Source: a virus. Taken from it: DNA of 64,000 nucleotides. A model generated the notes under the pieces. That model was not told the origin of the DNA, searched no databases, and was given only the letters and a program-made list of their open reading frames with translations. The stretch lies in the IMG/VR virus record IMGVR_UViG_3300030106_005394, positions 1 through 64,000 of that record; one strand, written 5' to 3'. A program made the position numbers and the translations under genes. Positions 6,716-14,216 of the stretch are shown here, one piece after another; within the stretch, counting starts at the first letter, position 1, and each line of letters starts with the position of its first letter.

Positions 6716-8518
6716 ATGGCTACAGGAAACCCTATACTATCCTACCTCGGAAACATTGGTGGGAACATAATGGATGTCGGTAAGAGCGTTATTGGTATGC
6801 CTACTGCACAGAGTACACAAAGTGATCTTGTTGCTGGAGCACCTAGAGTTGGGTTGCTTGGCACTATTAAGACCGCAATGCCAGCAGTAAGGGGTATTGT
6901 TAATGTCGGTAGTGATATAGGTGACGCAATTGAAGATGTCTATGGCAAACACGTAGACCATAACATGAAGGACTTTCAGCTAGGGAAAAGGATTATGCCA
7001 GCCCTAGGTAAGGGATATGGTATTATACACGAAAACATACTAGGGCCTTTATTTGGGTATTCTGGAGCGAATGAGGTGCCAAACGCAAACAAGCCATACG
7101 TAGACGCCGCGTCACCAAGAACAGACCTAACACTTGAGGAGCTAGGGTTTTTAAATGAAGCAAAAGAAAACCCAGAGAAATACTCACTTGAGGAGCTAGG
7201 GTCCATGGGACTCGCAGGTGATGGAGTTGGCCCTCAGGTGGATAGCCCCTTGGCAGAAGATAATCCTTTAACGCCAAATCAATTTGATAACCTAGAGCGA
7301 GAAGGTAAATTTAGTGGGTCTGAGGGTGTACAATTTGATGACTTAGGCTTACCTGTTGAGGGTGAAAATGAAAATGAGGCAGATAAACCTACTGCCACCC
7401 CTAAGCCTAGCACACCTATATTTGATGATTACTTAAGCATGCCAGAAACCGTAAAGTTGGGCGGCGCAGGAAGGCCTGTTGAGGCATCTTATGCAAAAAA
7501 CCAACAAAGACTGAGAGAGCTATTAAAGAACCCAGCTTTTGTTGAGCATATGAATAAATTAGGCGCTCAAGTAACAGATAGCGTTAGAGGGCCTAGAGTA
7601 TCTTGGACACAAAAAGAGCAAGTAAGGCTTGGGGGTAGTAATAGGACAGCCCTCAGAGATGTTCCTAAGCGTTTATTAATGGAGGACTTCCTTGACAATA
7701 TGGAGGTTAGGTTTGCTCCATCTAACCCTGTTGCTCCTCAGACTTCGATTATCCCTACTGCTACTCCAGAAACAGGAAGCTTGCTTGAGGCTAAGAGGAA
7801 AGGCCCAGAAGCCGAAAGTGAGTTTATGGCAAACCAATACGGAAGCCTAGGCGGCGTAACTCCTTCAGTATCGGCGGCAGAAGAAATAAAGAATGCGGGC
7901 AGGAAGGCATTTGATAACTTACTGCAATTCCTTGAGGAGGATAATATTGAGCAACTAATCCTAGAGGCAAGGAACACACCAGAAGGGCAAGCGATACTGG
8001 AAGACCTCGCTAAGACTGATTACGGCAAGAGAATTATAGATAGAGTTACTGGTAGTGCGGTATCAAATCCAGTTACAGCAGACACCACACCTACTGAAGG
8101 TTCAGCCATGTCTCCGCCGATGTTAAGGGCAGATACTACACCTACAACAGGTTCCGCTATGTCCCAACCAATGGTAAGTGCAAGTACAATGCCTCCTCGG
8201 ACGCAACCAATTGCAACCGATTACACGCCAGACGTTCAATCTACTTTGATAGACACCGATTCCCTACCCTTAGTAGGCCCAGATAATCCGTTTATAGAGA
8301 GAGCTGTTTCTGGTGTAATGCCATCCGAGCCAATAGATGCTAACCCTGTGAGTAGGGAAACATCACCATCTATCGCAGATGCAGTTATACAGAGGGTAGC
8401 AAACGGAGAAGATCCTGCGGGAATAGAAGATCAATTAAGTAAAATGGTTGATGCTGATATAATTACACAAGACGAATACGATATGGGTGTTCAAGCCCTA
8501 TTAAATGCTGTCGAGTAA
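6716..8518 (+). CDS. Large hypothetical protein, possibly virion-associated (600 aa)
   Basis: The family is not recognised. The N-terminus is hydrophobic and Gly/Ile rich (SYLGNIGGNIMDVGKSVIG). Two LEELG repeats fall at about residues 137 and 159. A charged helical region covers residues 260-340. The motif AKRKGPEAESEFMANQYGSLG at about residue 360 is shared with the 245-aa protein at 4976. A Thr/Ser/Pro/Met-rich repeat follows (ADTTPTEGSAMS, ADTTPTTGSAMS). The C-terminal 40 residues (NGEDPAGIEDQLSKMVDADI) look like a small helical bundle. The stop overlaps the next ATG (TAATG). The leader is A-rich with no Shine-Dalgarno. Confidence 0.85.
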   Translation: MATGNPILSYLGNIGGNIMDVGKSVIGMPTAQSTQSDLVAGAPRVGLLGTIKTAMPAVRGIVNVGSDIGDAIEDVYGKHVDHNMKDFQLGKRIMPALGKGYGIIHENILGPLFGYSGANEVPNANKPYVDAASPRTDLTLEELGFLNEAKENPEKYSLEELGSMGLAGDGVGPQVDSPLAEDNPLTPNQFDNLEREGKFSGSEGVQFDDLGLPVEGENENEADKPTATPKPSTPIFDDYLSMPETVKLGGAGRPVEASYAKNQQRLRELLKNPAFVEHMNKLGAQVTDSVRGPRVSWTQKEQVRLGGSNRTALRDVPKRLLMEDFLDNMEVRFAPSNPVAPQTSIIPTATPETGSLLEAKRKGPEAESEFMANQYGSLGGVTPSVSAAEEIKNAGRKAFDNLLQFLEEDNIEQLILEARNTPEGQAILEDLAKTDYGKRIIDRVTGSAVSNPVTADTTPTEGSAMSPPMLRADTTPTTGSAMSQPMVSASTMPPRTQPIATDYTPDVQSTLIDTDSLPLVGPDNPFIERAVSGVMPSEPIDANPVSRETSPSIADAVIQRVANGEDPAGIEDQLSKMVDADIITQDEYDMGVQALLNAVE

Positions 8519-8841
8519 TGTTTAGTAAGAGACGATTAAAGGAGTGGTTTAACGTAGTTAAGGTATCAAAGCCTTCTATTTTGGGCTGGATAAAAATGAT
8601 ATTCGGGCTATTGTCATTATTATTCGGTAAGAGGATTTCGCCAATTACATGGCGTAAAAGAATGAATGCTTGCTACATGTGTCCAGTTTATGATCCAGTA
8701 TGGAAGCGTTGTCGTCCATATAACAACAGCGAGCTTGGTTGTGGATGCTATGCTCCATACAGTAATATGTTAGGCAAGGAATGCTGGGGGAGAAAAACCC
8801 AAGGCGCTCCATTTGGATGGGGAGAAGAACATGGAAACTAA
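8518..8841 (+). CDS. Cys-rich protein with N-terminal membrane segment (107 aa)
   Basis: A hydrophobic, basic N-terminal segment (about residues 20-37, ILGWIKMIFGLLSLLF) is followed by a Cys cluster. C52 and C55 (CYMC), C65, C75 and C77 (CGC) and C89 could bind one or two zinc ions, or an iron-sulphur group. Aromatic residues between the cysteines (YDPVWKRC) are typical of small metal knuckles. The metal site would lie on one face of the membrane. The gene overlaps both neighbours and precedes an MscS-like membrane protein. I do not know the function. Confidence 0.8.
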   Translation: MFSKRRLKEWFNVVKVSKPSILGWIKMIFGLLSLLFGKRISPITWRKRMNACYMCPVYDPVWKRCRPYNNSELGCGCYAPYSNMLGKECWGRKTQGAPFGWGEEHGN

Positions 8842-9202
8842 TCCAATAGATGCTTATCTCAAAGACTACATGCAGCACCTTATATGGGTAGGTCTGTCCC
8901 TAGTGGTATGGATGCTTATAAAGGACATGCTGGCCAAGTTAGCCGCAGGTATTACTTTCTATGCAAGCCCCAACTGGAGTGTAGGAGACGAGTGTTTAAT
9001 CGACAACAAGCGCGCAATTATCAGCAGCATAGGAATAAGGACCACAGTTTTTCAAATAAGGCAAAATGGTGAAGTTCGGTGGAGATTTGTCCCAAATGAC
9101 AAGATTACGGAACTTACACTAGAGAAGGTTGTGGACATGCACAACATTGAGAACCACTTAAAAAGAGATGTGGGATCTGGACACAATAAAAAAACTGAAT
9201 GA
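8831..9202 (+). CDS. MscS-like small membrane protein (123 aa)
   Basis: One transmembrane helix spans about residues 16-40 (IWVGLSLVVWMLIKDMLAKL). A beta domain follows with features of the mechanosensitive channel MscS middle domain: WSVGDECLID, a GI-R-T strand (SIGIRTTVFQI) and the FVPNDKI turn. In MscS the equivalent is a GD-ID, IGLR-T and PN pattern just below the pore helix. The C-terminal MscS alpha/beta domain is missing. I choose ATG 8831 because GGAGAA precedes it; the frame opens at 8813. The protein may be a minimal channel or an accessory membrane protein active during infection. It overlaps the Cys-rich gene. Confidence 0.8.
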   Translation: METNPIDAYLKDYMQHLIWVGLSLVVWMLIKDMLAKLAAGITFYASPNWSVGDECLIDNKRAIISSIGIRTTVFQIRQNGEVRWRFVPNDKITELTLEKVVDMHNIENHLKRDVGSGHNKKTE

Positions 9203-9329
9203 CAAGGAAGTCGAGCGCCGCAGGGAAAAGGTGCAAGAGGTGGTATCACCATTCACGCCCAAGCCCTTCACTCTTGATAAGGATGGAAAGAAGAAGGTTA
9301 AGGAGGACAAGAAGGATGGAGGGAGTTAG
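9168..9329 (+). CDS. Small charged protein (53 aa)
   Basis: A 53-codon frame starts MWDLDTIKKLNDKEVERRRE, overlaps the MscS-like gene by 35 bases, and ends in a Lys/Asp-rich tail (DKDGKKKVKEDKKDGGS). It is highly charged and probably helical. Its overlap with both neighbours is like the other genes here. No family is recognised. Confidence 0.5.
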   Translation: MWDLDTIKKLNDKEVERRREKVQEVVSPFTPKPFTLDKDGKKKVKEDKKDGGS

Positions 9330-9399
9330 TTCAGTAATTTTAATTGGCTGGGTAGGGGTTATATGCTTTCTAGCAGCCGCATACATTATACATTCATGA
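9316..9399 (+). CDS. Single-pass membrane peptide (27 aa)
   Basis: The 27-residue frame starts at ATG 9316, preceded by GGAGG about ten bases upstream. It is almost entirely one transmembrane helix (VSSVILIGWVGVICFLAAAY). It overlaps the preceding gene and ends one base before the HNH gene's ATG (TGA then ATG). Tiny membrane peptides of this sort can be holin-like or toxins, but this is inference. Confidence 0.45.
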   Translation: MEGVSSVILIGWVGVICFLAAAYIIHS

Positions 9400-9696
9400 A
9401 TGAAGAGGACACCACTCAAGCGCAAGACACCACTGAAGAGAACGGGTCGTCTGAGGCCAATGTCGAAGAAACGTCAGGAGGAGAGCAAGACGTACTCCCA
9501 GAGACGCCAGACCTTCCTACAGAAATACCCCCAATGCCAAGTGTGTCGCCGCCGAAAGGCAACAGATATACACCACGTGGCGGGCCGAGGTAAGAACTAT
9601 CTTAACGAAGATACGTGGCTTGCTACATGCAGAGAGTGCCACGAAAGGATTCACAGGAATCCGAAATGGGCTAGAGAGAAGGGTCTACTTCTTTAA
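9400..9696 (+). CDS. HNH endonuclease
   Basis: The protein has two CxxC knuckles (C46/C49 and C77/C80) bracketing the core DIHHVAGRGKNYLNEDTWL, with HERIH (H81, H85) after it. This is the classical HNH arrangement: H58/H59 start the beta hairpin, N67 is central and the final His is in the helix. The basic N-terminus (KRTPLKRKTPLKRTGRL) should bind DNA. Phage HNH proteins nick or cut DNA and often work with the terminase in packaging; here it is 9 kb from the terminase, so that link is less sure. It converges with the minus-strand gene at 9671. Confidence 0.93.
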   Translation: MKRTPLKRKTPLKRTGRLRPMSKKRQEESKTYSQRRQTFLQKYPQCQVCRRRKATDIHHVAGRGKNYLNEDTWLATCRECHERIHRNPKWAREKGLLL

Positions 9697-10117
9697 ACTC
9701 GTTTCTGTGTATATGACCAACAGGTTCCTCGTCTTGGTCATCCCTAGGCTTAGCGTTACCACCTATAAATCTTCCACCCCATCCGAAGTATTCGATGCCT
9801 GATGGGTTATATCTCCACCACCAAAGTCCGTCTGCATTCTTGAGTAAAAGAGTTACTGGTATATTCATGTTGGAGTAAGTCTGCATGTGCATCAGCTTTG
9901 CCATGCTCATAATCAATGTACTGTACTTATTCCAAGAGAAAGTCCTGCATCTTACCTCTACAAGCCCTAGCATTCTTTTGTCTCTGAACACAGCAAAGTC
10001 CATACGATACTGTATGGGTATCTTCTTGAAGCTGTAACCATAACGCTTCGCGAATGTCTGCATGACTTGTAATTCCTCATCTAGATTCGCCTTAGTTTCG
10101 TATAGGGGTCTACTCAC
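9671..10117 (-). CDS. PD-(D/E)XK-like nuclease family protein (148 aa)
   Basis: The core reads RMDFAVFRDKRMLGLVEVRC. It has an acidic residue (D) on one strand and E-V-R, in place of the usual E-x-K, on the next. A helix-strand pair (KYSTLIMSMAKLMHMQTYSN, IPVTLLLK) completes the usual order. The Trp-rich segment after it (GLWWWRYNP) is unusual. The fold resembles VRR-NUC or Holliday resolvase-like nucleases. The Lys to Arg change may weaken catalysis. It overlaps the HNH gene tail to tail. Confidence 0.7.
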   Translation of the reverse strand: MSRPLYETKANLDEELQVMQTFAKRYGYSFKKIPIQYRMDFAVFRDKRMLGLVEVRCRTFSWNKYSTLIMSMAKLMHMQTYSNMNIPVTLLLKNADGLWWWRYNPSGIEYFGWGGRFIGGNAKPRDDQDEEPVGHIHRNEFKEVDPSL

Positions 10118-10299
10118 TTACACTCCACCATTCTATATACTGGTACAGCCGTGTACGTCTCGCCCTCATGTGAATACTCTACTACATCCTCCCCAAAGAT
10201 GTCCTCTGACATATTTATCACATTGACATCGCTTAATCGCAACCACTCCCCGTGCAGATTAACAAATGCAACAGACTCAAGCTTCTTCACTTCGTGCAT
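10114..10299 (-). CDS. Hypothetical small protein (61 aa)
   Basis: This is a small beta-rich acidic protein (VAFVNLHGEWLRLSDVNVIN, EGETYTAVPVYRMVECK). Its stop overlaps the nuclease-like gene's start and its own start overlaps the diphosphohydrolase-like gene by 23 bases, consistent with the coupled minus-strand operon. Nothing points to a function. Confidence 0.7.
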   Translation of the reverse strand: MHEVKKLESVAFVNLHGEWLRLSDVNVINMSEDIFGEDVVEYSHEGETYTAVPVYRMVECK

Positions 10300-10609
10300 T
10301 TGGTCTATTATCTATAAAGGTTCCGTGTTTTGCTGAATCCAGTAGTATGGCACAGCTTGCCGCAATGTGAGCCAAGTGACATTCGCCCGTTTCCTTATCA
10401 AGGTCTTCTCCGTCAATCCAAGCGTCTATGTGTCTTCTCATTGCACCCACATAAGTCATTGCTGATATTCTTGATCCTCTTCGCCAGTTCCAAGCACCAT
10501 ACTTCTTTGCGCCAGAGGCAAGGGCAAATGCCATTGCCTCATTAAGTGCTGGAGGTATCAAGTGTAAGGGGGGCTTTTTGGATGCAGCGTGCTGCTTAGG
10601 GTCGCTCAC
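10277..10609 (-). CDS. dATP/dGTP diphosphohydrolase-like protein
   Basis: The sequence runs PPLHLIPPALNEAMAFALA, then SGAKKYGAWNWRRG, then AMRRHIDAWIDGED and ECHLAHIAASCAILLD. This is the order I expect of the N-terminal dATP/dGTP diphosphohydrolase domain (a MazG-like all-alpha fold, formerly DUF5664). The acidic helices coordinate Mg and hydrolyse deoxynucleoside triphosphates or adjust pools during replication. At 110 residues it is the whole domain. It sits in the replication operon, which fits nucleotide-pool control. Substrate preference cannot be read from the sequence. Confidence 0.8.
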   Translation of the reverse strand: MSDPKQHAASKKPPLHLIPPALNEAMAFALASGAKKYGAWNWRRGSRISAMTYVGAMRRHIDAWIDGEDLDKETGECHLAHIAASCAILLDSAKHGTFIDNRPNARSEEA

Positions 10610-10869
10610 TTCTTCTTGGCCTTTCTTGCTGCCTTCTTTAGTCTATTGTCTCTTTTGTCGATGAACTCCTGCCACTTATCCCTTGCAGATAATGCATCCT
10701 CTAGGGTCATGCCAGCATGTTCGGCAGGAAAACTAGGTTCCCCCTTTAGGTGTCTCTCTCCGACTGCACCCCATTTCGCAGACATAATCCTTAAGTCCCA
10801 AGTGCTTGGGTCCTTATAGTTGGGCACAAGAAGGACGTCCGTCAGTTTATAATCACTGGAACTTTGCAT
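10606..10869 (-). CDS. Hypothetical protein with basic tail (87 aa)
   Basis: The N-terminal half is soluble (VLLVPNYKDPSTWDLRIMS) and the C-terminus is Lys-rich and helical (DKRDNRLKKAARKAKKK), so it probably binds nucleic acid. It overlaps the downstream diphosphohydrolase-like gene by 4 bases and the upstream gene by 17. The family is unknown. Confidence 0.65.
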   Translation of the reverse strand: MQSSSDYKLTDVLLVPNYKDPSTWDLRIMSAKWGAVGERHLKGEPSFPAEHAGMTLEDALSARDKWQEFIDKRDNRLKKAARKAKKK

Positions 10870-11062
10870 GCAATGTGCTGATTAGCTCAACCTGCATTTG
10901 CAAGGCTGCCTCAGTCATATCTTGCTTCTCAATCCACAGAGCATAGGCATCAATGTGCGATGCTATATTCCTGTAAACGTCTCCTATTGCTTTGAATCCG
11001 TCGATGACTTGTTCTTTAGTAGCCACTCCAGATGTTGTTTTACTATCCTCAGATGCCGACAT
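10853..11062 (-). CDS. Hypothetical helical protein (69 aa)
   Basis: The protein is all-helical with alternating hydrophobic and polar residues (VIDGFKAIGDVYRNIASHID, MTEAALQMQVELISTLHAKF). It overlaps the SWIM-like gene by 79 bases, more than is usual in this operon. Either the overlap is genuine or one start is later than assumed. No family is recognised. Confidence 0.55.
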   Translation of the reverse strand: MSASEDSKTTSGVATKEQVIDGFKAIGDVYRNIASHIDAYALWIEKQDMTEAALQMQVELISTLHAKFQ

Positions 11063-11250
11063 TGCTTTTTGGGTTTGATGTTATTATTCAGCTTGGGTCG
11101 TATGTTAAAGCTGAAATACTCACAAGAGCACTCTCCGTAACCATCGTACTCTTCTAAATCTACTAGGTGGACGTTTTCGTTTCGGGTTAAGCTTTTAACT
11201 AGGAATCGGTATGGTGGATCAAGAACTTCTACTTTCATCCTCTTCATCAT
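10984..11250 (-). CDS. SWIM-type zinc finger-like protein (about 88 aa)
   Basis: The protein has the order C-S-C (GECSCEYF), about 16 residues, then C-R-H (QCRHLRIVKQHLEWLL), matching the CxCx(n)CxH SWIM zinc-binding pattern. SWIM proteins bind DNA or partner proteins, for example recombination mediators. The frame opens at 11289. I favour a start at ATG 11250, or 11238, because the upstream gene stops at 11219 and shorter overlaps are the rule here. It lies between SSB and small helical genes in the replication operon. Confidence 0.65.
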   Translation of the reverse strand: MMKRMKVEVLDPPYRFLVKSLTRNENVHLVDLEEYDGYGECSCEYFSFNIRPKLNNNIKPKKQCRHLRIVKQHLEWLLKNKSSTDSKQ

Positions 11251-11407
11251 CTCGATTCTTTTCGCTTTTGCCAAATTCGAAATCACCACGCATTGGCTTA
11301 CCTCCCCTTTTGGCCCAAAACTTTTCGTATCCCTCGTCTATCATTTTAGCGGTCTCTGACCACCATGACTCAGGGAGAGAATATAAATCTATCTCATCCC
11401 TGTTCAT
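11219..11407 (-). CDS. Hypothetical acidic protein (62 aa)
   Basis: The protein starts MNRDEIDLYSLPESWWSETA and ends in a charged tail (RDDEEDESRSS). It lies 15 bases after the SSB gene and overlaps the next gene. The WWSE and FWAKRGGKP segments are unlike random translation. The family is unknown. Confidence 0.6.
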   Translation of the reverse strand: MNRDEIDLYSLPESWWSETAKMIDEGYEKFWAKRGGKPMRGDFEFGKSEKNRDDEEDESRSS

Positions 11408-11421
11408 GGCAGCCCTAAATG

Positions 11422-11745
11422 CTATTCTTCCTTTTTCCCGCCTAAGAACCGAAACTCTCTTGCGCGAAACTTGGTTATAGTCCTGTTGTTTCCCTCCTTG
11501 TCCTGATAGGTCTGTTGATCGACGTTTCCCTCAATAAACACAGGCTCACCTTTGGAGGCCATGCAGATGATGTCTGCCAGCTTTCCCCACGCCTCACAGC
11601 GAAGGAACTGAACCTCATCTTCTCTTTCGTTCACCGCAATAGTGAACTCCACTTTTGTGATTTCTCCATTTTCAGAGTTAATCGCTCGCTTTTCTGGGTC
11701 AGCCGTAAGGTTGCCCATGATTACTACTTTAGCGTATCCTTTCAT
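11422..11745 (-). CDS. ssb: Single-stranded DNA-binding protein
   Basis: This is a complete OB-fold of the bacterial SSB type, with GNLTADPEKR in the first strand pair, VEFTIAVNE in the second, FLRCEAWGKLADII and GEPVFIEGNVDQQTYQDKEG. It coats single-stranded DNA at the replication fork. At 107 residues it lacks the Gly-rich linker and the DDIPF-like acidic tip that recruits partner proteins, ending instead in GGKKEE. An SSB-like tip is present on the ERF protein at 16078. Its start overlaps the helicase stop by four bases (ATGA). Confidence 0.93.
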   Translation of the reverse strand: MKGYAKVVIMGNLTADPEKRAINSENGEITKVEFTIAVNEREDEVQFLRCEAWGKLADIICMASKGEPVFIEGNVDQQTYQDKEGNNRTITKFRAREFRFLGGKKEE

Positions 11746-13088
11746 AGTCCGAATCTAGTTTGGGTTGTTGTTTTTGGGATGTCTTGTTCTTCTGAACCAT
11801 CATCATATGGTACGAATCTTTGGACTTCCCTTTGAAAGTTTAAGTCTGCAAATCCTTGTTGTCCGTTTCTGTTTTTAGCAACAGAGCACCTGACCAAGTT
11901 TGGGCTGCTTTGCTCCTCTGGTCTCCAGAGCATAAGGCAAACATCGCAATCTTGTTCAAGCTGTCCACTTTCTCTTAGGTCTGATAATTTAGGTCCTCTC
12001 TGAGCAATCTCGCTCTGTCGATTTAACTGACATAGCAAAAGGATTGGAATGTCAAGCTCCTTGCATAAGTTTTTAATAGAATTGGACATTTCTGCTACTT
12101 GTTGCTCTCTAGGGATGCGAGGATCTCTTGGTCTCACTAGCTGGAGGTAGTCAATTATTAGGAACCCAAGCCCACTACTCTTCAGTCGCCGTGCTCGCGC
12201 TCTAATCTGAGCAACTGAGGGAGAAGGTGTTTCATCAATCCAGAAGGTAGAGTTCTCTAAATCTTTCTCAGCTTGATCTACTGCTTTCTCTTGGTTTTCA
12301 GTAAGCAAACCATCAACCATAATATCTGCTTTCACGTTCGCCAAGGAACAGACCATTCTCTGCATTAGCGAATCTGCCGACATCTCAATGGATTGATACA
12401 GCGTAGGGATATTATCCTTTAGTACCGCTTGCAGGAAGCAATGAAGTGAGAATGCAGTCTTTCCTACGCTTGGCCTTGCAGCCAGTAGAGTCAGCTCATT
12501 CCTCTTAAATCCTTTTAGCCTCACATCCAAGTCACGTATTCCAGAAGGGATGCCGCTTTTCCCTTGCGCTTCCTTCAGCCTAGCAATGGATGACTTTGCT
12601 ATCTTAACAGCCTCAGAGCTATCGTGGAAGTATTCATTCCTGCATCTCTCCTTGGAGATTTGCATTACCTCGTTATCTACTGTATCCAAGATTGTTTCTA
12701 TCTGGATTCGTTGCTGTGATATGGAATCCAGAGTCTGATTACATAAAGCTCTCAGCTTTCTTGATGCAGAGTCATTCTCTATGATCTCGGCCCACATATC
12801 GAAGTGTAAGCTCGTCTCAACTGATCCACTTATTGAATTTAGTGTGGCAAAGTCTATTTCATCTGCCCAACCAAGTTCCTTGATTCTCTCAAGTAGACTT
12901 AATTCATCAATCTCAGGGGAGGTATCCCAGAGGGATAATAGAGCCTTGAAGATCATTTGGTACTTTAGGTCATGGAAGGATGTGTGATCTATCCTCCTGT
13001 CTAGTGCCCTGCCTATGCAGTCTGGGTCAATTATGCAACAGGCGAGTACGCCTCTTTCTGCGTTTTGGTTGTATGTTGGTTCTGTCAT
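11742..13088 (-). CDS. dnaB: DnaB-like replicative helicase
   Basis: The N-terminal DnaB-type helical domain (about residues 1-105, AERGVLACCIIDPDCIGRAL) is followed by a linker and the RecA-like helicase domain. Walker A is ARPSVGKT (204-211), Walker B is IIDYLQLV (311-318), and the LLCQLNR and SGQLEQDCD segments follow. It unwinds the replication fork as a hexamer, 5' to 3' in this family. At 448 residues it is complete. It is coupled to SSB downstream and the loader-like HTH gene upstream by four-base overlaps. Confidence 0.95.
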   Translation of the reverse strand: MTEPTYNQNAERGVLACCIIDPDCIGRALDRRIDHTSFHDLKYQMIFKALLSLWDTSPEIDELSLLERIKELGWADEIDFATLNSISGSVETSLHFDMWAEIIENDSASRKLRALCNQTLDSISQQRIQIETILDTVDNEVMQISKERCRNEYFHDSSEAVKIAKSSIARLKEAQGKSGIPSGIRDLDVRLKGFKRNELTLLAARPSVGKTAFSLHCFLQAVLKDNIPTLYQSIEMSADSLMQRMVCSLANVKADIMVDGLLTENQEKAVDQAEKDLENSTFWIDETPSPSVAQIRARARRLKSSGLGFLIIDYLQLVRPRDPRIPREQQVAEMSNSIKNLCKELDIPILLLCQLNRQSEIAQRGPKLSDLRESGQLEQDCDVCLMLWRPEEQSSPNLVRCSVAKNRNGQQGFADLNFQREVQRFVPYDDGSEEQDIPKTTTQTRFGL

Positions 13089-13768
13089 GATAGTCCTTTC
13101 TCTTCTAGGTATTCGATTCTGTAAACGTCTAGGTTTGTAGCTTTCTCAAGCCACCCCTTTTCTTTCATCCACTTAATGAAGTCTTTCTCTGGGAATTCAA
13201 CGGAAGGCGCAGGTATTCCCTTTCCCTGCAACCAAGTTCTGCAAGCATTTCTCCAAGTTGCATTCCAGTCGGCATAAGCCTTACCGCTTCCAATTGCCCA
13301 ATTCTTGAAGAACTCAATTGCTCCTTCTGGGTCAAGGTTATTTTCGGAAGCATACTTAGGGTCACTGGGCTTCCAGTTTTCCTTCATTTTTGATCTTCTG
13401 CCTTTGATGGTTCCTTTTGATGGTTCTTTATAAAGAGAGGGGGTGTCCTGTGGGACACTACCCCCCCTGTCCTGTGGGACACCCCTGTCCTGTGGGACAC
13501 CCCCCTCGCCCAATGGAGAAACTTGGTAGACGGAAGTCTCTAATCCGCCTCCAACAGATAGCCTCTCTAGAAGTCCCTTTGATTCCAGCTTCTCAATTAG
13601 CTTAGTCACTGATCTCCTCTGGACACGAACCTTTTGAGATAGGGTCTTAATTGAGGGCCAGCAAACTCCCTCGTCATTGGCATGGTCGCAGAGCGCCAGA
13701 AGCAGAAGTAGTTCTGATCCAGCCACATCCTCGTTACTCCAAGCCTGAGTCATTAGTCTTATGCTCAC
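13085..13768 (-). CDS. HTH replication protein, probable helicase loader/initiator
   Basis: The N-terminal 90 residues form a winged helix-turn-helix (SELLLLLALCDHANDEGVCW, SIKTLSQKVRVQRRSVTKLI). A VPQD-repeat linker follows at about residues 92-108. The C-terminal domain (IEFFKNWAIGSGKAYADWNA, TWRNACRTWLQ) resembles the DnaT/replication-O type that binds the helicase. Position directly upstream of the DnaB-like gene supports a loader role. The start is GTG 13768, with AAGGA nine bases upstream; ATG 13753 is an alternative. The linker is encoded by palindromic repeats that may be the origin. Confidence 0.85.
   Translation of the reverse strand: MSIRLMTQAWSNEDVAGSELLLLLALCDHANDEGVCWPSIKTLSQKVRVQRRSVTKLIEKLESKGLLERLSVGGGLETSVYQVSPLGEGGVPQDRGVPQDRGGSVPQDTPSLYKEPSKGTIKGRRSKMKENWKPSDPKYASENNLDPEGAIEFFKNWAIGSGKAYADWNATWRNACRTWLQGKGIPAPSVEFPEKDFIKWMKEKGWLEKATNLDVYRIEYLEEKGLS
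13443..13500. repeat. Three palindromic repeats, candidate replication origin iterons
   Basis: Three copies of TGTCCTGTGGGACA lie at 13444-13457, 13468-13481 and 13486-13499, spaced 24 and 18 bases apart. Each has arms TGTCC/GGACA around TGTG; the first is flanked to give GTGTCC...GGACAC. C-rich runs surround them. They fall inside the helicase-loader gene, as the lambda origin falls inside gene O. The repeats also encode the VPQD linker, so a purely protein reason is possible. Confidence 0.55.
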
Positions 13769-14216
13769 CTTTCTGTATCCTTTCTTTTACTTTTTTTACA
13801 ATTTCATCCCAGTCATCATCTAGGGTTATATGAACTCCAGTTCTGTCGCCCCAGCCCTTCATCAAGGTCATCTTCCAAATGATCTGGTCAGATACTAACC
13901 ATCCGCAAGTAACCATTGAGTCAACAAAAATCTTACTCAAGTTATCTAGGTCAGGTTTTGTATACATTGGTAGCCACCCAAGGGTCTTGTTTTTTTGTGG
14001 CTCTGATTTCCTCCAAGGCCAAGTAAATGCAACCTTCAGAGTACACGGCTTAGAGAATGGTTCCTCTGGCGCATTAGGGGCAAGCAGGGATACCCAAGTA
14101 TCCCTGCAAGCCACTCCACGCTTATCCTTAAACATCTTACCATCTTTGGTAAAGCGCAAGGAGCTTTGTGCTGTAGTCTTTGGAGCTACGCACGATATGA
14201 AAACGTCATGCTGCAT
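13734..14216 (-). CDS. rusA: RusA-like Holliday junction resolvase
   Basis: The diagnostic stretch is YTKPDLDNLSKIFVDSM, followed by the late aspartate D110 in VSDQIIWKMTL. K87, D89, D91 and N92 match the RusA pattern KPDxDNL in which acidic residues bind Mg at the junction. Its 160-residue length is close to RusA-family proteins. It would resolve recombination or replication intermediates made by the ERF pathway. It overlaps both neighbours. Confidence 0.9.
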   Translation of the reverse strand: MQHDVFISCVAPKTTAQSSLRFTKDGKMFKDKRGVACRDTWVSLLAPNAPEEPFSKPCTLKVAFTWPWRKSEPQKNKTLGWLPMYTKPDLDNLSKIFVDSMVTCGWLVSDQIIWKMTLMKGWGDRTGVHITLDDDWDEIVKKVKERIQKGEHKTNDSGLE

